From Candidatus Kuenenia stuttgartensis (lineage in GTDB: Bacteria; Planctomycetota; Planctomycetia; Pirellulales; UBA1268), in assembly GCA_945897435.1 (NCBI GenBank), contig CAMDFJ010000016.1, forward strand, positions 1-32,906: DNA of 32,906 bases, written 5' to 3'. The translations under genes and the position numbers were made by a program. Shown in pieces: positions 16,548 to 26,855 of the stretch. The notes under the pieces are model-generated. The model was not told the origin of the DNA and did not search any database. It saw only the letters and a list, made by a program, of their open reading frames with translations. Every line of letters begins with the position of its first letter. Positions within the stretch are counted from its first letter, which is position 1.

Positions 16548-17540
16548 ATGCTGCGGGTGCTGCTGTACGAGTGGTGCTGCTCGGGTGGAGCCGACGCCGT
16601 CGACCGGGAGCCGATCGCGGCCGAGGGACGGGCGATGCTCGAGGCTCTCGCCCGCGACGCTGTCAGGGATGACTCGCTCGCTGTCACCGTGTTCGACGGC
16701 GGAGTGGCGGGGCTCGACCTGCCCCGCGGGGTGCGGCGTTTGCAGGCGCCGGCCGGCCGAGGCCTCGAGCGCCTGCTGGCAGAGTCGCCGAACCACGATC
16801 GTGTGATCCTCGTCGCGCCCGAGACCGACGGCCTGCTGGCAACCCACCTGGCGGGCGTCCGTGCGGCCGGCGGACGTCTGGCTGGATGCGGCGAGCGGTT
16901 TGTGGCCCTCACCGCCGACAAGCAGGCAACCGCCGTCGCCCTCGCTGCCGCAGGGGTGCCAGTGCCCGCCGGCAGACTGCTTGCGGCGGGTGAGCCGATC
17001 CCGGCCGAGTTCCACCGGCCAGCCGTTCGCAAGGCACGGGCGGGCGTCGGCTGCGATGGCCTGCGACTGATCCGGGAGGATCTCCGGAGTGATCTCCGGG
17101 AGGACGATCCTGTGGCGGAAGGCGAGTCGCGGCTCGAGGCCTTCGTGCCCGGGGCGTCGGTCGGCGTCTCCTGCCTCTGCGGTCCGCTCGGGGTGCGGCC
17201 TCTGCCGCCGATGCGGCAGCTGTACACGGGTGGCGACCAGCCGCGACTCGTCGGCCTCGAACGGTTCGATCAGCCTGCGGCTGCGGACCGCGGGAAGGCG
17301 CTTGCGATCCGGGCCATCGAGGCCTGCAACCGGGCGACGGGCGATCCCGAAGCTGCGGCGGGCTGGGTGGGAGTCGACATGATCCTCGGCGACCGCGAGG
17401 ATGGTCGGGCTGATCGGGTGCTGGAGTTGAATCCGCGGCTGACGACGTCGTTCGTCGGCCTCTCGGCCATGTTCGACGGCAGCCTCGTGCGGGCGATCAT
17501 CGACGCGGCCGATGGCTGTCTGGGAGGCCGTGGTGTCTGA
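16548..17540 (+). CDS. mfnD: ATP-grasp ligase, MfnD-like (tyramine/tyrosine-glutamate ligase)
   Basis: 330 aa. ATP-grasp features are a Lys/Arg/Gly-rich loop 'RKARAGVGCDG' near residue 160, 'WVGVDMILG' near 273, and the metal-binding strand LELNPRLTTSFVGL with Glu293 and Asn295. The last motif is what I recall for the MfnD/Orf17 group. Archaeal MfnD joins glutamate to tyramine in methanofuran; bacterial methylofuran carries a related tyrosine and polyglutamate side chain, so the amine substrate may differ. The next gene overlaps its end, and the next two genes belong to the same pathway, which supports the call. Weaker alternative: an unrelated ATP-grasp amino acid ligase. Confidence 0.78.
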   Translation: MLRVLLYEWCCSGGADAVDREPIAAEGRAMLEALARDAVRDDSLAVTVFDGGVAGLDLPRGVRRLQAPAGRGLERLLAESPNHDRVILVAPETDGLLATHLAGVRAAGGRLAGCGERFVALTADKQATAVALAAAGVPVPAGRLLAAGEPIPAEFHRPAVRKARAGVGCDGLRLIREDLRSDLREDDPVAEGESRLEAFVPGASVGVSCLCGPLGVRPLPPMRQLYTGGDQPRLVGLERFDQPAAADRGKALAIRAIEACNRATGDPEAAAGWVGVDMILGDREDGRADRVLELNPRLTTSFVGLSAMFDGSLVRAIIDAADGCLGGRGV

Positions 17541-18576
17541 TTCGGACCAGCTGCTCGCGTTCGATGTCGGGGGTGCGAACATCAAGGCCGCCGATGGCCT
17601 CGGCTGGACGTCGAGCGAGCCGTTCGAACTCTGGCGGCAACCCGAGCGGCTCGGCGCGGCCCTCGCCCGGACTGCCGCGATGCGTCGGCCTCGCCGGATC
17701 GTCGCCACGATGACCGGAGAGATCGCCGACTGCTTTCATTCCCGGGCCGAGGGCGTGGCAGGGATCGTGGCGGCGATCGAGGCCGCGGCGGAGAGCCTCG
17801 ACCCACCCGCCTCGGTTGGCATCTATCTCGTCGATGGATCGATCGTGAGCTCTGCCGAGGCCATCTCCCGTCCACTCGATGCCGCCGCATCCAACTGGCA
17901 TGCGATGGCGAGGCTTGCGGGCCGGCATGCCGCCAGCGATCGGGCCCTCGTGATCGACGTCGGTTCGACCACGACCGACATCCTGCCGCTCTTCGATCGT
18001 CAGGTCGCAGCCGTCGCCTGCGACGACATCGGCAGAATGGCCTCGGGCGAGCTCGTCTACACCGGCGTGGAGCGGACGCCCGTCGCAGCGACCGTGCGGT
18101 CGCTGCCATTTCGCGGCGGCAGTGGCCGCAGCCTCCGGCCGATCGCGAGTGAACGCTACGCCGATTCCAGGGATGTCTGGCTGCTGCTTGGCGGTCTGCC
18201 GGAGAATCCCGCATCCAGGGAGACGGCCGATGGCCAGCCCTTCACGCGGGAGGCTTCGCGGATTCGGCTGGCCCGGATGCTTCTGGCCGATCCTTGCGAC
18301 TTCAGCTCCGCAGATGCCGATTCCGCCGCCCGTTGGTGCGCCGGCCTGCAGGCTCGGCAGGTCGCCCGCTCGATCGCTTCGGTCGTACGGGCGATCGGCT
18401 GGCGACCGACGAGCATTGTCGAAAGCGGTCACGGGGCGTGCCTGGCGAGGATGGCCCTCGAGCGGCTCGGATGGAACCTCCCCACGGTGTCGCTGCCAGA
18501 TCTGATCGGACCCGGGCCATCGCGGGCGGCGCCGGCCCATGCGTTGGCGCTGATCGCCCGCGGGGAAATTCCATGA
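17533..18576 (+). CDS. mfnF: MfnF-like synthase of methanofuran/methylofuran biosynthesis (hydantoinase/oxoprolinase fold)
   Basis: About 347 aa in the hydantoinase/oxoprolinase (ASKHA-like) superfamily, known as the 'H4MPT-linked C1 transfer pathway protein'. Archaeal MfnF couples the aminomethylfuran diphosphate to gamma-glutamyltyramine. Visible motifs are FDVGGANIKAADG at the N-terminus, the second phosphate-binding strand VIDVGSTTTDILP (Asp142), 'MASGELVYTGVERTPV', and a C-terminal 'IVESGHGACLARMALE'. Start choice: an ATG at 17512 is in frame, but GGGAGG at 17522-17527 fits the GTG at 17533 with normal spacing. Either start overlaps the ATP-grasp gene end. The stop overlaps the next start by ATGA. 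The call is strong because the family is pathway-specific. Confidence 0.88.
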   Translation: MSDSDQLLAFDVGGANIKAADGLGWTSSEPFELWRQPERLGAALARTAAMRRPRRIVATMTGEIADCFHSRAEGVAGIVAAIEAAAESLDPPASVGIYLVDGSIVSSAEAISRPLDAAASNWHAMARLAGRHAASDRALVIDVGSTTTDILPLFDRQVAAVACDDIGRMASGELVYTGVERTPVAATVRSLPFRGGSGRSLRPIASERYADSRDVWLLLGGLPENPASRETADGQPFTREASRIRLARMLLADPCDFSSADADSAARWCAGLQARQVARSIASVVRAIGWRPTSIVESGHGACLARMALERLGWNLPTVSLPDLIGPGPSRAAPAHALALIARGEIP

Positions 18577-19241
18577 GCCCTCAGCCACCGAAAACGGCCA
18601 TCTGGCGGCAGGGATGGCTGCGGGGCCCGGCGGGCTCGACAGCGGACTTCCCCTCCACGCTCAAGATCGGAGGCAGTCTGCTTGCCTGGCCCGACTGGCC
18701 GCAGCTGATCCGGGCCCGCGTCGAGGAGTTCGATCCCGCCTCGCCACCCCTGCTCGTGGTCGGCGGCGGCCGGATCGTCGACGGTCTCAGGGCAATCGAT
18801 GCAGTGGCACCACAGCCTGTCCGGATCGTCCATCGGCTGGCGATCGATCTGATGGGCGTCACCGCCCGACTGGTGGCCGAAGCAGTCGGCCTGCCGCTCG
18901 TCGGCGATCAGAGGATCGCATCGGCGGCCGTGCTCGACATCTCCCTCTGGATCGAGGCGGAGGGCCGCGGTTCCCGCCTGCCCGATGGCTGGGACGTCAC
19001 GAGCGATTCGATCGCCGCAGCCGTCGCGGAGGAGCGGGGAGGAACGCTCGTGCTCGCCAAGAGCCTGCCCCCTCCAGGTGTCGCAGCCGCCTGGAGCCTC
19101 GAGCAACTCGCCGAGGCCGGCTGGGTGGACAGGTTCTTTCCCGAGGCGGCGAAAAGGATCGCGGCGATTGCCTGGTGCTGCCCCGATTCAGTCCCACCAC
19201 CAGCGGTCGGCGGGACGGGTCTCGAGTGCCGCAACTCGTGA
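18573..19241 (+). CDS. mfnE: Amino acid kinase family protein, MfnE-like
   Basis: 222 aa from the ATG at 18573, which overlaps the previous stop (ATGA). Motifs of the amino acid kinase fold are STLKIGGSLLAWPDW near residue 30 and LLVVGGGRIVDGLRAID near residue 60. Archaeal MfnE phosphorylates the aminomethylfuran phosphate to the diphosphate used by MfnF, and a short kinase of this type sits next to MfnF homologues in bacterial C1 islands. The last roughly 20 residues (CCPDSVPPPAVGG onward) do not look like a conserved terminus. The 3' end overlaps the convergent DUF1598 gene by 54 bases. Confidence 0.8.
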   Translation: MSPQPPKTAIWRQGWLRGPAGSTADFPSTLKIGGSLLAWPDWPQLIRARVEEFDPASPPLLVVGGGRIVDGLRAIDAVAPQPVRIVHRLAIDLMGVTARLVAEAVGLPLVGDQRIASAAVLDISLWIEAEGRGSRLPDGWDVTSDSIAAAVAEERGGTLVLAKSLPPPGVAAAWSLEQLAEAGWVDRFFPEAAKRIAAIAWCCPDSVPPPAVGGTGLECRNS

Positions 19242-20564
19242 AGCACAGGCCGCGTCGGATTCTGTCGTCTGCGTGGCGAACTGCCAGGGCTGAAACTGCA
19301 CGCCGCCGGAGGCCGTCACGATCCAACGGCTTCCCTTCTTGAGGCCACTGGCCACCGTCGACACCGTCGCGGGTGTTTCGTATCTCGGCAGCGAGAGCCG
19401 GCCGGCATCCCGCAGCGGAGCGAGGTCGATACCGGCCCGGCTGTCGAGTTGTCGGGCCTGGATCAACGCGGCCACGACGGCAAGATCGACGCAGTTGACC
19501 AGTTCGGCGAACACCGGCTGCCGCCTGGCGAGTTCGTCGTAGTGGGCGGTCATCGCGCCGCACCACTGAGCGGCGATGGCATCGGCCGGCGCCCGCCCGC
19601 GTTCGATCGTACCGCCCTTGGCGAGCATGTCGGACTCCGTCATGCACTTCATGCCACGCCCCTTGATCTGCCAGGCGAGCTCGTCGGCGTCGCGAACGAT
19701 GGGCTCATAGGTGGCCTCGAGCCAGAACCGTGGCAGCGTCGCGCCGCTCGTTCCGCCGGCTGGGATCATCGACACATAACTGGGCAGGGCCTCCACGCCG
19801 GAGGGCTCGAGCCCCATGCCGATCCGCTTCATGCTGTAGTCCGCTGCGACGAGGACGTGGGCGAAGCGACTGTCGGCAGGCACGCCGCCGACGGAAACCG
19901 TCTGCGGTCCGAGCACGTCCTCCATCGATCGGAGCGTGGCGTCGGGATCGTTGCCGATCCCCTTCAGGCTGCGAAGATAGCGCTGCAATTTGGCAATACC
20001 CTCTGGTGACGGATCGATCGAGCAGCGGACCCCGCCCGATCGAACGCCGTCGATCGATCGCAGGGCGACGATGAAATCCTCGAGCCGCAGCAGCGGGCGG
20101 CCGCTCTGGGCTGCGAGCACGGTTCCGGCATCGTCGATGATGGCGGCGTCGGCTGGACCGGCGAGAATGATGTCGTGGCCATCGGGATCGACGAACAGGT
20201 GGGTGATCTTTTCAAGTCCGCCCATGAAGAGCAGATCCGGCGGTAGTGGCTCGCCGCTCCTGCTGCACCGCTCCACTGCCTCAAGCAGACGGGCGAGTGA
20301 AACCTTTCTCAGCGGAGCCTTTCCCCTGCCGGCTTCCATCGCGGCGATCGCGGCCCGGCGTTCGGCGGCAAGTTCGGCGGAAACCTTGGGATCGAGTCTG
20401 CGGATCATGCCCTCGGTGTCGATCGAGATGCCGCCGACGGCCTGGCCGCCGAAGCCGAAACCCTGGCCATGGGCGGAATTGGCGGCCGTCGTTGCCGCCG
20501 TCGCGACGAGCAGGAACCAGACCGACGTGCCAAGCCGGCGAAACGCTGTTGAAAACGGGCTCAT
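19188..20564 (-). CDS. Exported DUF1598 protein
   Basis: 458 aa. The signal peptide 'GTSVWFLLVATAATTAANSAHG' ends near residue 33. A glycine-rich 'GFGFGGQAVGGISID' segment follows, then a long DUF1598-like region with 'LRKVSLARLLEAVERC', 'HDIILAGPADAAIIDDAG' and 'GRPLLRLEDFIVALR'. I know DUF1598 as a planctomycete family; no biochemical role is known to me. The C-terminus is Trp-rich (DRWWWD). The ATG at 20564 follows GAGGTGG closely. The 3' end lies 54 bases inside the convergent amino acid kinase gene. Divergent from the sigma-54 activator gene. Confidence 0.85.
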   Translation of the reverse strand: MSPFSTAFRRLGTSVWFLLVATAATTAANSAHGQGFGFGGQAVGGISIDTEGMIRRLDPKVSAELAAERRAAIAAMEAGRGKAPLRKVSLARLLEAVERCSRSGEPLPPDLLFMGGLEKITHLFVDPDGHDIILAGPADAAIIDDAGTVLAAQSGRPLLRLEDFIVALRSIDGVRSGGVRCSIDPSPEGIAKLQRYLRSLKGIGNDPDATLRSMEDVLGPQTVSVGGVPADSRFAHVLVAADYSMKRIGMGLEPSGVEALPSYVSMIPAGGTSGATLPRFWLEATYEPIVRDADELAWQIKGRGMKCMTESDMLAKGGTIERGRAPADAIAAQWCGAMTAHYDELARRQPVFAELVNCVDLAVVAALIQARQLDSRAGIDLAPLRDAGRLSLPRYETPATVSTVASGLKKGSRWIVTASGGVQFQPWQFATQTTESDAACASRVAALETRPADRWWWD

Positions 20565-20584
20565 GGGCCACCTCTGGGGAGTGC

Positions 20585-20600
20585 TGGACCGGAAGGTGCG
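20585..20600 (+). promoter_or_regulatory. Possible -24/-12 (sigma-54) promoter upstream of the activator gene
   Basis: TGGACCGGAAGGTGCG has GG at 20586-20587 and GC at 20598-20599 with the required 10 bases between, plus the CG after the GG box and T before GC; I count 8 of 11 consensus bases. It points toward the sigma-54 activator (start 20754). An 11-bp inverted repeat, TGCAT-G-ATGCA, lies between them at 20728-20738. By-eye match in GC-rich DNA, so weak. Confidence 0.25.
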
Positions 20601-20753
20601 TCATCGTAGAGGGATGCCCCACGATGCCGCAAACCCGTTTCACGGCCGAAAAACCAGGATTCTGCGGTCTGGCAGCGGCCGTCTCGGATGAGACAGTTCT
20701 CCGCCCTCCCCAAACGATCGGGCCTGGTGCATGATGCATGTCGAGGCGAAATC

Positions 20754-22712
<1,959 letters not shown>

Positions 22713-22728
22713 ACGGCCACCGGCGGGC

Positions 22729-23211
22729 TCAGAAGCCGAAGTACTTCTTCCAGGCCTCGACGTCGTGCGCTGACGGCTCGGCGGGCTTGGCATCTGCCCG
22801 CTCGGCGGCATGCCGCCGCTTCGCCCGCATCTCGGACAGCCATGCATCGCTGTCGACGGCCTCCGCCCGGCGGCGGCGGGCGGCCGCCTGCAGACGGCGG
22901 TCACTCGACACGACGGTCATGCTGGTCGGCGAATTGTCGTCGACGATCAGTTCCTCGATCAGGGAATCGGCGTCGGGGTATTCCCGGGCGAACCAGACCC
23001 GGATGCCGCCGTGGGTGTATCGGCCGGGAAGTCCGTCGGGGGCGTTGGCCGCGTCGAAGACGACGATCGTCCGGGCGGCATCCTCGCCGAGCAGATCGAC
23101 AAGGGTGTCGAGCAGCTTTAGCCTCGATTGCTCGAATCCGCGCGGACCCCGTTCCCTGCCGAACACGCCCGAGGCGTGGAGCAGGTTGTAACCGTCGATG
23201 ATCAGGATCAT
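22729..23211 (-). CDS. NYN-domain (YacP-like) ribonuclease
   Basis: 160 aa. The N-terminus MILIIDGYNLLHASG and 'TIVVFDAANAPDG' give the PIN/NYN-type acidic site (Asp6, Asp53), with further acidic residues at DADSLIEELI (near 80-88) and SSDRRL (102-107). This is the YacP/Rae1-like group of small RNA nucleases. The tail from about 118 is charged and helical. Its start overlaps the pyrC stop (ATGA at 23211-23208), so it is the last gene of the pyrimidine operon. Target RNA unknown. Confidence 0.88.
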   Translation of the reverse strand: MILIIDGYNLLHASGVFGRERGPRGFEQSRLKLLDTLVDLLGEDAARTIVVFDAANAPDGLPGRYTHGGIRVWFAREYPDADSLIEELIVDDNSPTSMTVVSSDRRLQAAARRRRAEAVDSDAWLSEMRAKRRHAAERADAKPAEPSAHDVEAWKKYFGF

Positions 23212-24503
23212 GGTCCGCCGAGTCGGTGCTTCACGCGGCCGCCCACGATCGTGGCCACCGCCCTGCCCTGCAGCGTCCAGCCGTCGAATGGAGAGTTGAC
23301 GCTCTTCGACTGCATCGACCGCACGTCGACCTTCCAGGTCATCTGAGGGTCGATGATCGTGATGTCGGCCACGGCGCCGGGCCGGAGCGTGCCCCTTGCG
23401 ATGCCGAGAATTTTTGCAGGCAGCGTGCTCATCGCCTCGACGAGCCGCGGCCAGCCGATCCGTCCGCTGGCGACGAGCCGGGTCACTGAAAGGCCCACGG
23501 CCGTCTCCAGTCCGAGGATTCCGAACGGGGCTCGGTCGATCTCCAGCATCTTCTTCTCGCGGGCGTGCGGGGCGTGGTCGGTCGCGATGCAGTCGAGCGT
23601 GCCGTCGGCCAGCCCCTCGATGATCCCCTCGACGTCGGCTGCCGTCCGTAGCGGCGGGCTCATCTTGAAGTTGGCGTCGAAGCCCCGCAGGTTCTCGTCG
23701 CTGAGCGTGAAGTGGTGCGGGCAGGCCTCGGCGGTGACGCGGGCCCCCCGGGCCTTGGCCGCCCGGATCAGGGCGACTCCCCCAGCGGTCGAGACGTGCA
23801 TCACGTGGAGCCTGCCGCTGGTCACCTCTGCCAACGCGATGTCGCGGCCGATCATCACCTCCTCGGCCGCGGCCGGCATGCCGGTGAGGCCGAGCAGAAG
23901 CGAGACGAGCCCCTCGTGCATCACGCCGCCGCGGGAGAGTTCGAGGACCTCCTCGTGGGCGAGGATCGGCTTGTCGAACATCCGGCAGTATTCGAGGGCC
24001 CGGCGCATCAGTTCGGCGTCGTAGACCGGCGCGCCATCGTCGCTGAAGGCCACCGCCCCGGCCTCGACGAGCTGGCCGATGTCGGCCAGCTCCTTCCCCT
24101 CGCGATTGCGGCTCACGCAGCCGACCACGTAGACGTTGCAGGTGTCGGCCCTGGCGGCCTTCTGATGGATGAACTCGACCGTCGACTGGGTGTCGATCGG
24201 CGGCTCCGTGTTGGGGATGCAGGCCACGCTGGTGAAGCCGCCGGCGATCGCCGCACGGGTGCCACTCTCGATCGTCTCGTCCTCCTCCCGGCCAGGCTCG
24301 CGGAGATGAACGTGCATGTCGATCAGGCCGGGGGCGACGACGAGGCCGGTGGCGTCGATCGTCTCGTCGGCCCGGCCGATCGGCTGGGTGCCGTCATTGC
24401 CGATCGCGACGACCAGCCCGTCACGGACGAGCAGATCGTCGAGCCTGTCGATGCCCTGCGAGGGATCGACCACGCGGCCGCCACGAATCAGGAGCGTGCC
24501 CAT
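23208..24503 (-). CDS. pyrC: Dihydroorotase (type I)
   Basis: 431 aa, normal for class I dihydroorotase. It cyclises carbamoyl-aspartate to dihydroorotate in pyrimidine synthesis. Zinc ligands are seen in DMHVHLREPG (His64, His66), and the catalytic aspartate is Asp309 in ATDHAPH. The amidohydrolase fold is complete, ending in the usual 'GTLRPGAVADITIIDP' and 'SPFDGWTLQGR' strands. The start overlaps the pyrB stop by one base (TGATG), and its end overlaps the NYN gene, so the three are translated together. Confidence 0.95.
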   Translation of the reverse strand: MGTLLIRGGRVVDPSQGIDRLDDLLVRDGLVVAIGNDGTQPIGRADETIDATGLVVAPGLIDMHVHLREPGREEDETIESGTRAAIAGGFTSVACIPNTEPPIDTQSTVEFIHQKAARADTCNVYVVGCVSRNREGKELADIGQLVEAGAVAFSDDGAPVYDAELMRRALEYCRMFDKPILAHEEVLELSRGGVMHEGLVSLLLGLTGMPAAAEEVMIGRDIALAEVTSGRLHVMHVSTAGGVALIRAAKARGARVTAEACPHHFTLSDENLRGFDANFKMSPPLRTAADVEGIIEGLADGTLDCIATDHAPHAREKKMLEIDRAPFGILGLETAVGLSVTRLVASGRIGWPRLVEAMSTLPAKILGIARGTLRPGAVADITIIDPQMTWKVDVRSMQSKSVNSPFDGWTLQGRAVATIVGGRVKHRLGGP

Positions 24504-25507
24504 CAGACGAACCTCCCCTCGGCCGGCGTCGCGGCCGTCTCGATCGACGCATCCTCTCTCGGACCGCAGATCAGCCAGAGCACCCCCATCCGCACCGCCA
24601 GACCATTCGTGACCTGGTCAAGGATCAGCGACTGCGGGCAGTCGGCGACATCGGCCGTCACCTCGACGCCGCGGTTGATCGGTCCAGGGGCGAGAATCAG
24701 CAGGTCCCTGCGGGCCCGCTTGAGCCGCTCCCTAGTCATTGCGTAGAGGTGGGCATATTCGCGAACCGATGGGAACGGTCTGGTGTTCTGCCGCTCGAAC
24801 TGGATTCGCAGCAGGTTGAGCACGTCGCAGCGGGGCACGATCGCGTCGAGGTCGTGCGAGACCTCGACCCCGACCTCCCGCCAACGGCTGGAAACGAGTG
24901 TGGGCGGCCCGCAGAGAATCACCTTGGCCCCGAGCTTGAGAAGTCCCCAGAGATTCGACCTGGCCGTACGGCTGTGGGCGATGTCGCCGACGAGGCCGAC
25001 CGTCACACCGGCAAGATCGCCGCGGCGCTCCCGGATCGAAAAGATGTCGAGCAGACCCTGCGTGGGGTGCTCGTGCGGTCCGTCACCTGCATTGATCACA
25101 CCCACGTCGAGGTGCTGGGCCAGCAGATGGGGCGTGCCGGGCGTTGCATGCCGGACGACGACCGCGTCGACCCCCATCGCCTCCAGATTCTTCGCCGTGT
25201 CGATGAACGATTCGCCCTTGGAGAGACTGCTCCCCGAGGCACTGAAGTCGACGACATCGGCCCCGAGCCTGCGGGCCGCCAACGCGAAGCTGGTCTTGGT
25301 GCGGGTTGAGTTTTCGAAGAACAGGTTGACGATCGTGCGGCCGGTGAGAACGGCGAGTTTGCGACGGCAGCCATCCGTCGCCTCCTTGAAGCGGGCGGCG
25401 GTGTCGAGCAGAAGGCGGATTTCGTCGCCGCTCAGCCGCTCGAGATCGAGCAGATGGCGGTGGTTCCAGCCGGGGGTCGGAGTGGCGTCGGATGAGAGGT
25501 GGGGCAT
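24503..25507 (-). CDS. pyrB: Aspartate carbamoyltransferase catalytic subunit
   Basis: 334 aa from the ATG at 25507. It joins carbamoyl phosphate and aspartate. The phosphate-binding STRTKTSF (67-74, within FFENSTRT) and the [14 protein letters not shown] loop are diagnostic. No pyrI regulatory subunit is present nearby. The frame is open back to 25666, but the extra 53 residues ([15 protein letters not shown] and so on) are not family-like, and a -10-like TAGAAT lies 32 bases before the ATG at 25507. No PyrR-type attenuator was seen. First gene of pyrB-pyrC-NYN. Confidence 0.95.
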   Translation of the reverse strand: MPHLSSDATPTPGWNHRHLLDLERLSGDEIRLLLDTAARFKEATDGCRRKLAVLTGRTIVNLFFENSTRTKTSFALAARRLGADVVDFSASGSSLSKGESFIDTAKNLEAMGVDAVVVRHATPGTPHLLAQHLDVGVINAGDGPHEHPTQGLLDIFSIRERRGDLAGVTVGLVGDIAHSRTARSNLWGLLKLGAKVILCGPPTLVSSRWREVGVEVSHDLDAIVPRCDVLNLLRIQFERQNTRPFPSVREYAHLYAMTRERLKRARRDLLILAPGPINRGVEVTADVADCPQSLILDQVTNGLAVRMGVLWLICGPREDASIETAATPAEGRFV

Positions 25508-25538
25508 TGGGAGGATTCCGGGAGCGTTTTGCGAGGGG

Positions 25539-25544
25539 ATTCTA
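25539..25544 (-). promoter_or_regulatory. Possible -10 element for the pyr operon
   Basis: On the minus strand this reads TAGAAT, 5 of 6 bases of the -10 consensus, 32 bases upstream of the pyrB ATG. No good -35 is seen 16-18 bases further up. It is consistent with transcription starting inside the longer open frame, which supports the shorter pyrB start. Confidence 0.28.
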
Positions 25545-25665
25545 ACAGGCTCGCCGAGAAGGCAGAGAAGGGCTTTTTGGACCCGATCTGGCATTGCCTT
25601 GGCCGCTCCCCACTGGCTACCTTCCCCGCCGCTACCGACCCCTGGAACCCGCTCCCTCTTTTCCA

Positions 25666-26817
25666 ATGGCCGTTTTCCACAGCGAACAGCAGGTCAGGAA
25701 TGCATCGCCCGCCAGTGACGCGGCCCCATGCCGGCTGTTCGCTGCGGTCGTTGCGGGCCTCGTCATCCTGACGCAGACCGGCTGCACGTCGGCGATCACG
25801 AACGCCGCATTGCGAAACGCCCTGCTCGACTCGCTCAACACGGTGGCCTTCACCTCCGCTGACGAGCGGCACCGCCGCAAGAAGGAGGCGTTGGCCGAAG
25901 ACGACGCCGAGATCGCCTCGCAGGACACTGCCCCGGAAGCCATTGCCGCCGGACCGGCTCCCGAGCCGATGTCGCTCGACGAGGCGGTCGAGCGGGCCGT
26001 GAAGCGGCTTTCGGAAATGGGGGAGATCGATGCCGCCACCCAGGCCACACTGCTTTCGATGCTCGAATCGACCAGGCCCGAGGACTGGCCGGCCGCGATC
26101 GATGCATTCGCCGCCGCCCTCGAGGCGAATCGTCCCGCGCGGCCGGCGCTGCCGGCGCTGCCGGGAGAATCTCGCAGTCAGGTGATCCCCGTGGTCCATC
26201 AGGATGCCGATGCGTCGGCCGAATCCACGGCCATCGCAACCGCCGATGCCGGCGCAGCATCCGAACCAGAGACTCCCGCACAACCGGCCGCTCCCGCGCG
26301 CCTCGTCATCGAGCCGGCTGCATCGTCGCTGGAATCAACCGCCGAAGCTTTGTCTGTCGAGGCTCCGGTGATCGATCCAACGACGGCTCCTCCGCAGGAC
26401 GCTTCGGCTGATGTCACGCCCAGTCCGTCGCTCGAGGTCAGGAATTCCTGCTTCGTCTCGCGGGTTCGCGGCTGGGGCGAGGTCGACAGGTTTCCGGATC
26501 AGGCTTTCAGGCCCGGTCAGGACCTGATCGTCTACTTCGAACTCGAAAACCTCGCGGCACAGGTCACTCCGGAAGGGCATTCGACGAGCATCGACACCCT
26601 GCTGCGGCTGGTGTCTGCCGACGGTGTGGAACTCGGTCGATGGAGTTTTCCGCCTGTCGAGGAAACCTGTCGTTCTCCCCGTCGCGACTATTTCGCCCGC
26701 TATCTCATCCGCCTGCCCGACGACTGTCCGGCGGGACCTGGCCGGATGGAGATTTCGGTCAGCGACCGAACGGCTGGAGCGTCTGCCCGGTCGCAACTCG
26801 CCGTCGACGTCCGCTAG
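25666..26817 (+). CDS. Lipoprotein of unknown function
   Basis: 383 aa from the ATG at 25666. A hydrophobic segment '[17 protein letters not shown]' ends in a lipobox-like QTGC (Cys40), so it is probably membrane-anchored after export, although the n-region is long. Residues about 105-145 form an acidic helical block ([20 protein letters not shown]). A Pro/Ala/Ser/Thr-rich linker of about 90 residues follows. The C-terminal roughly 135 residues ([20 protein letters not shown] and on, ending RSQLAVDVR) look like a folded beta-rich domain. I do not recognise a named family. No clear ribosome binding site, so the start is moderately certain. Confidence 0.75.
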   Translation: MAVFHSEQQVRNASPASDAAPCRLFAAVVAGLVILTQTGCTSAITNAALRNALLDSLNTVAFTSADERHRRKKEALAEDDAEIASQDTAPEAIAAGPAPEPMSLDEAVERAVKRLSEMGEIDAATQATLLSMLESTRPEDWPAAIDAFAAALEANRPARPALPALPGESRSQVIPVVHQDADASAESTAIATADAGAASEPETPAQPAAPARLVIEPAASSLESTAEALSVEAPVIDPTTAPPQDASADVTPSPSLEVRNSCFVSRVRGWGEVDRFPDQAFRPGQDLIVYFELENLAAQVTPEGHSTSIDTLLRLVSADGVELGRWSFPPVEETCRSPRRDYFARYLIRLPDDCPAGPGRMEISVSDRTAGASARSQLAVDVR

Positions 26818-26855
26818 CCTGGAACGTAGAGCAGACCTGACCGGCAGGCCCGTCG

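Noticed and set aside
25589-25603. Second -24/-12-like match upstream of the lipoprotein gene (GG at 25590, GC at 25602)
   Set aside because: Spacing is right, but the CG after the GG box and the TT before GC are mostly missing, and a match with the same spacing occurs inside a coding start at 12904, so it looks like background.
24503-25666. Longer pyrB start at 25666
   Set aside because: The extra 53 residues are not like the family and cover the likely -10 element; 25507 gives normal length.
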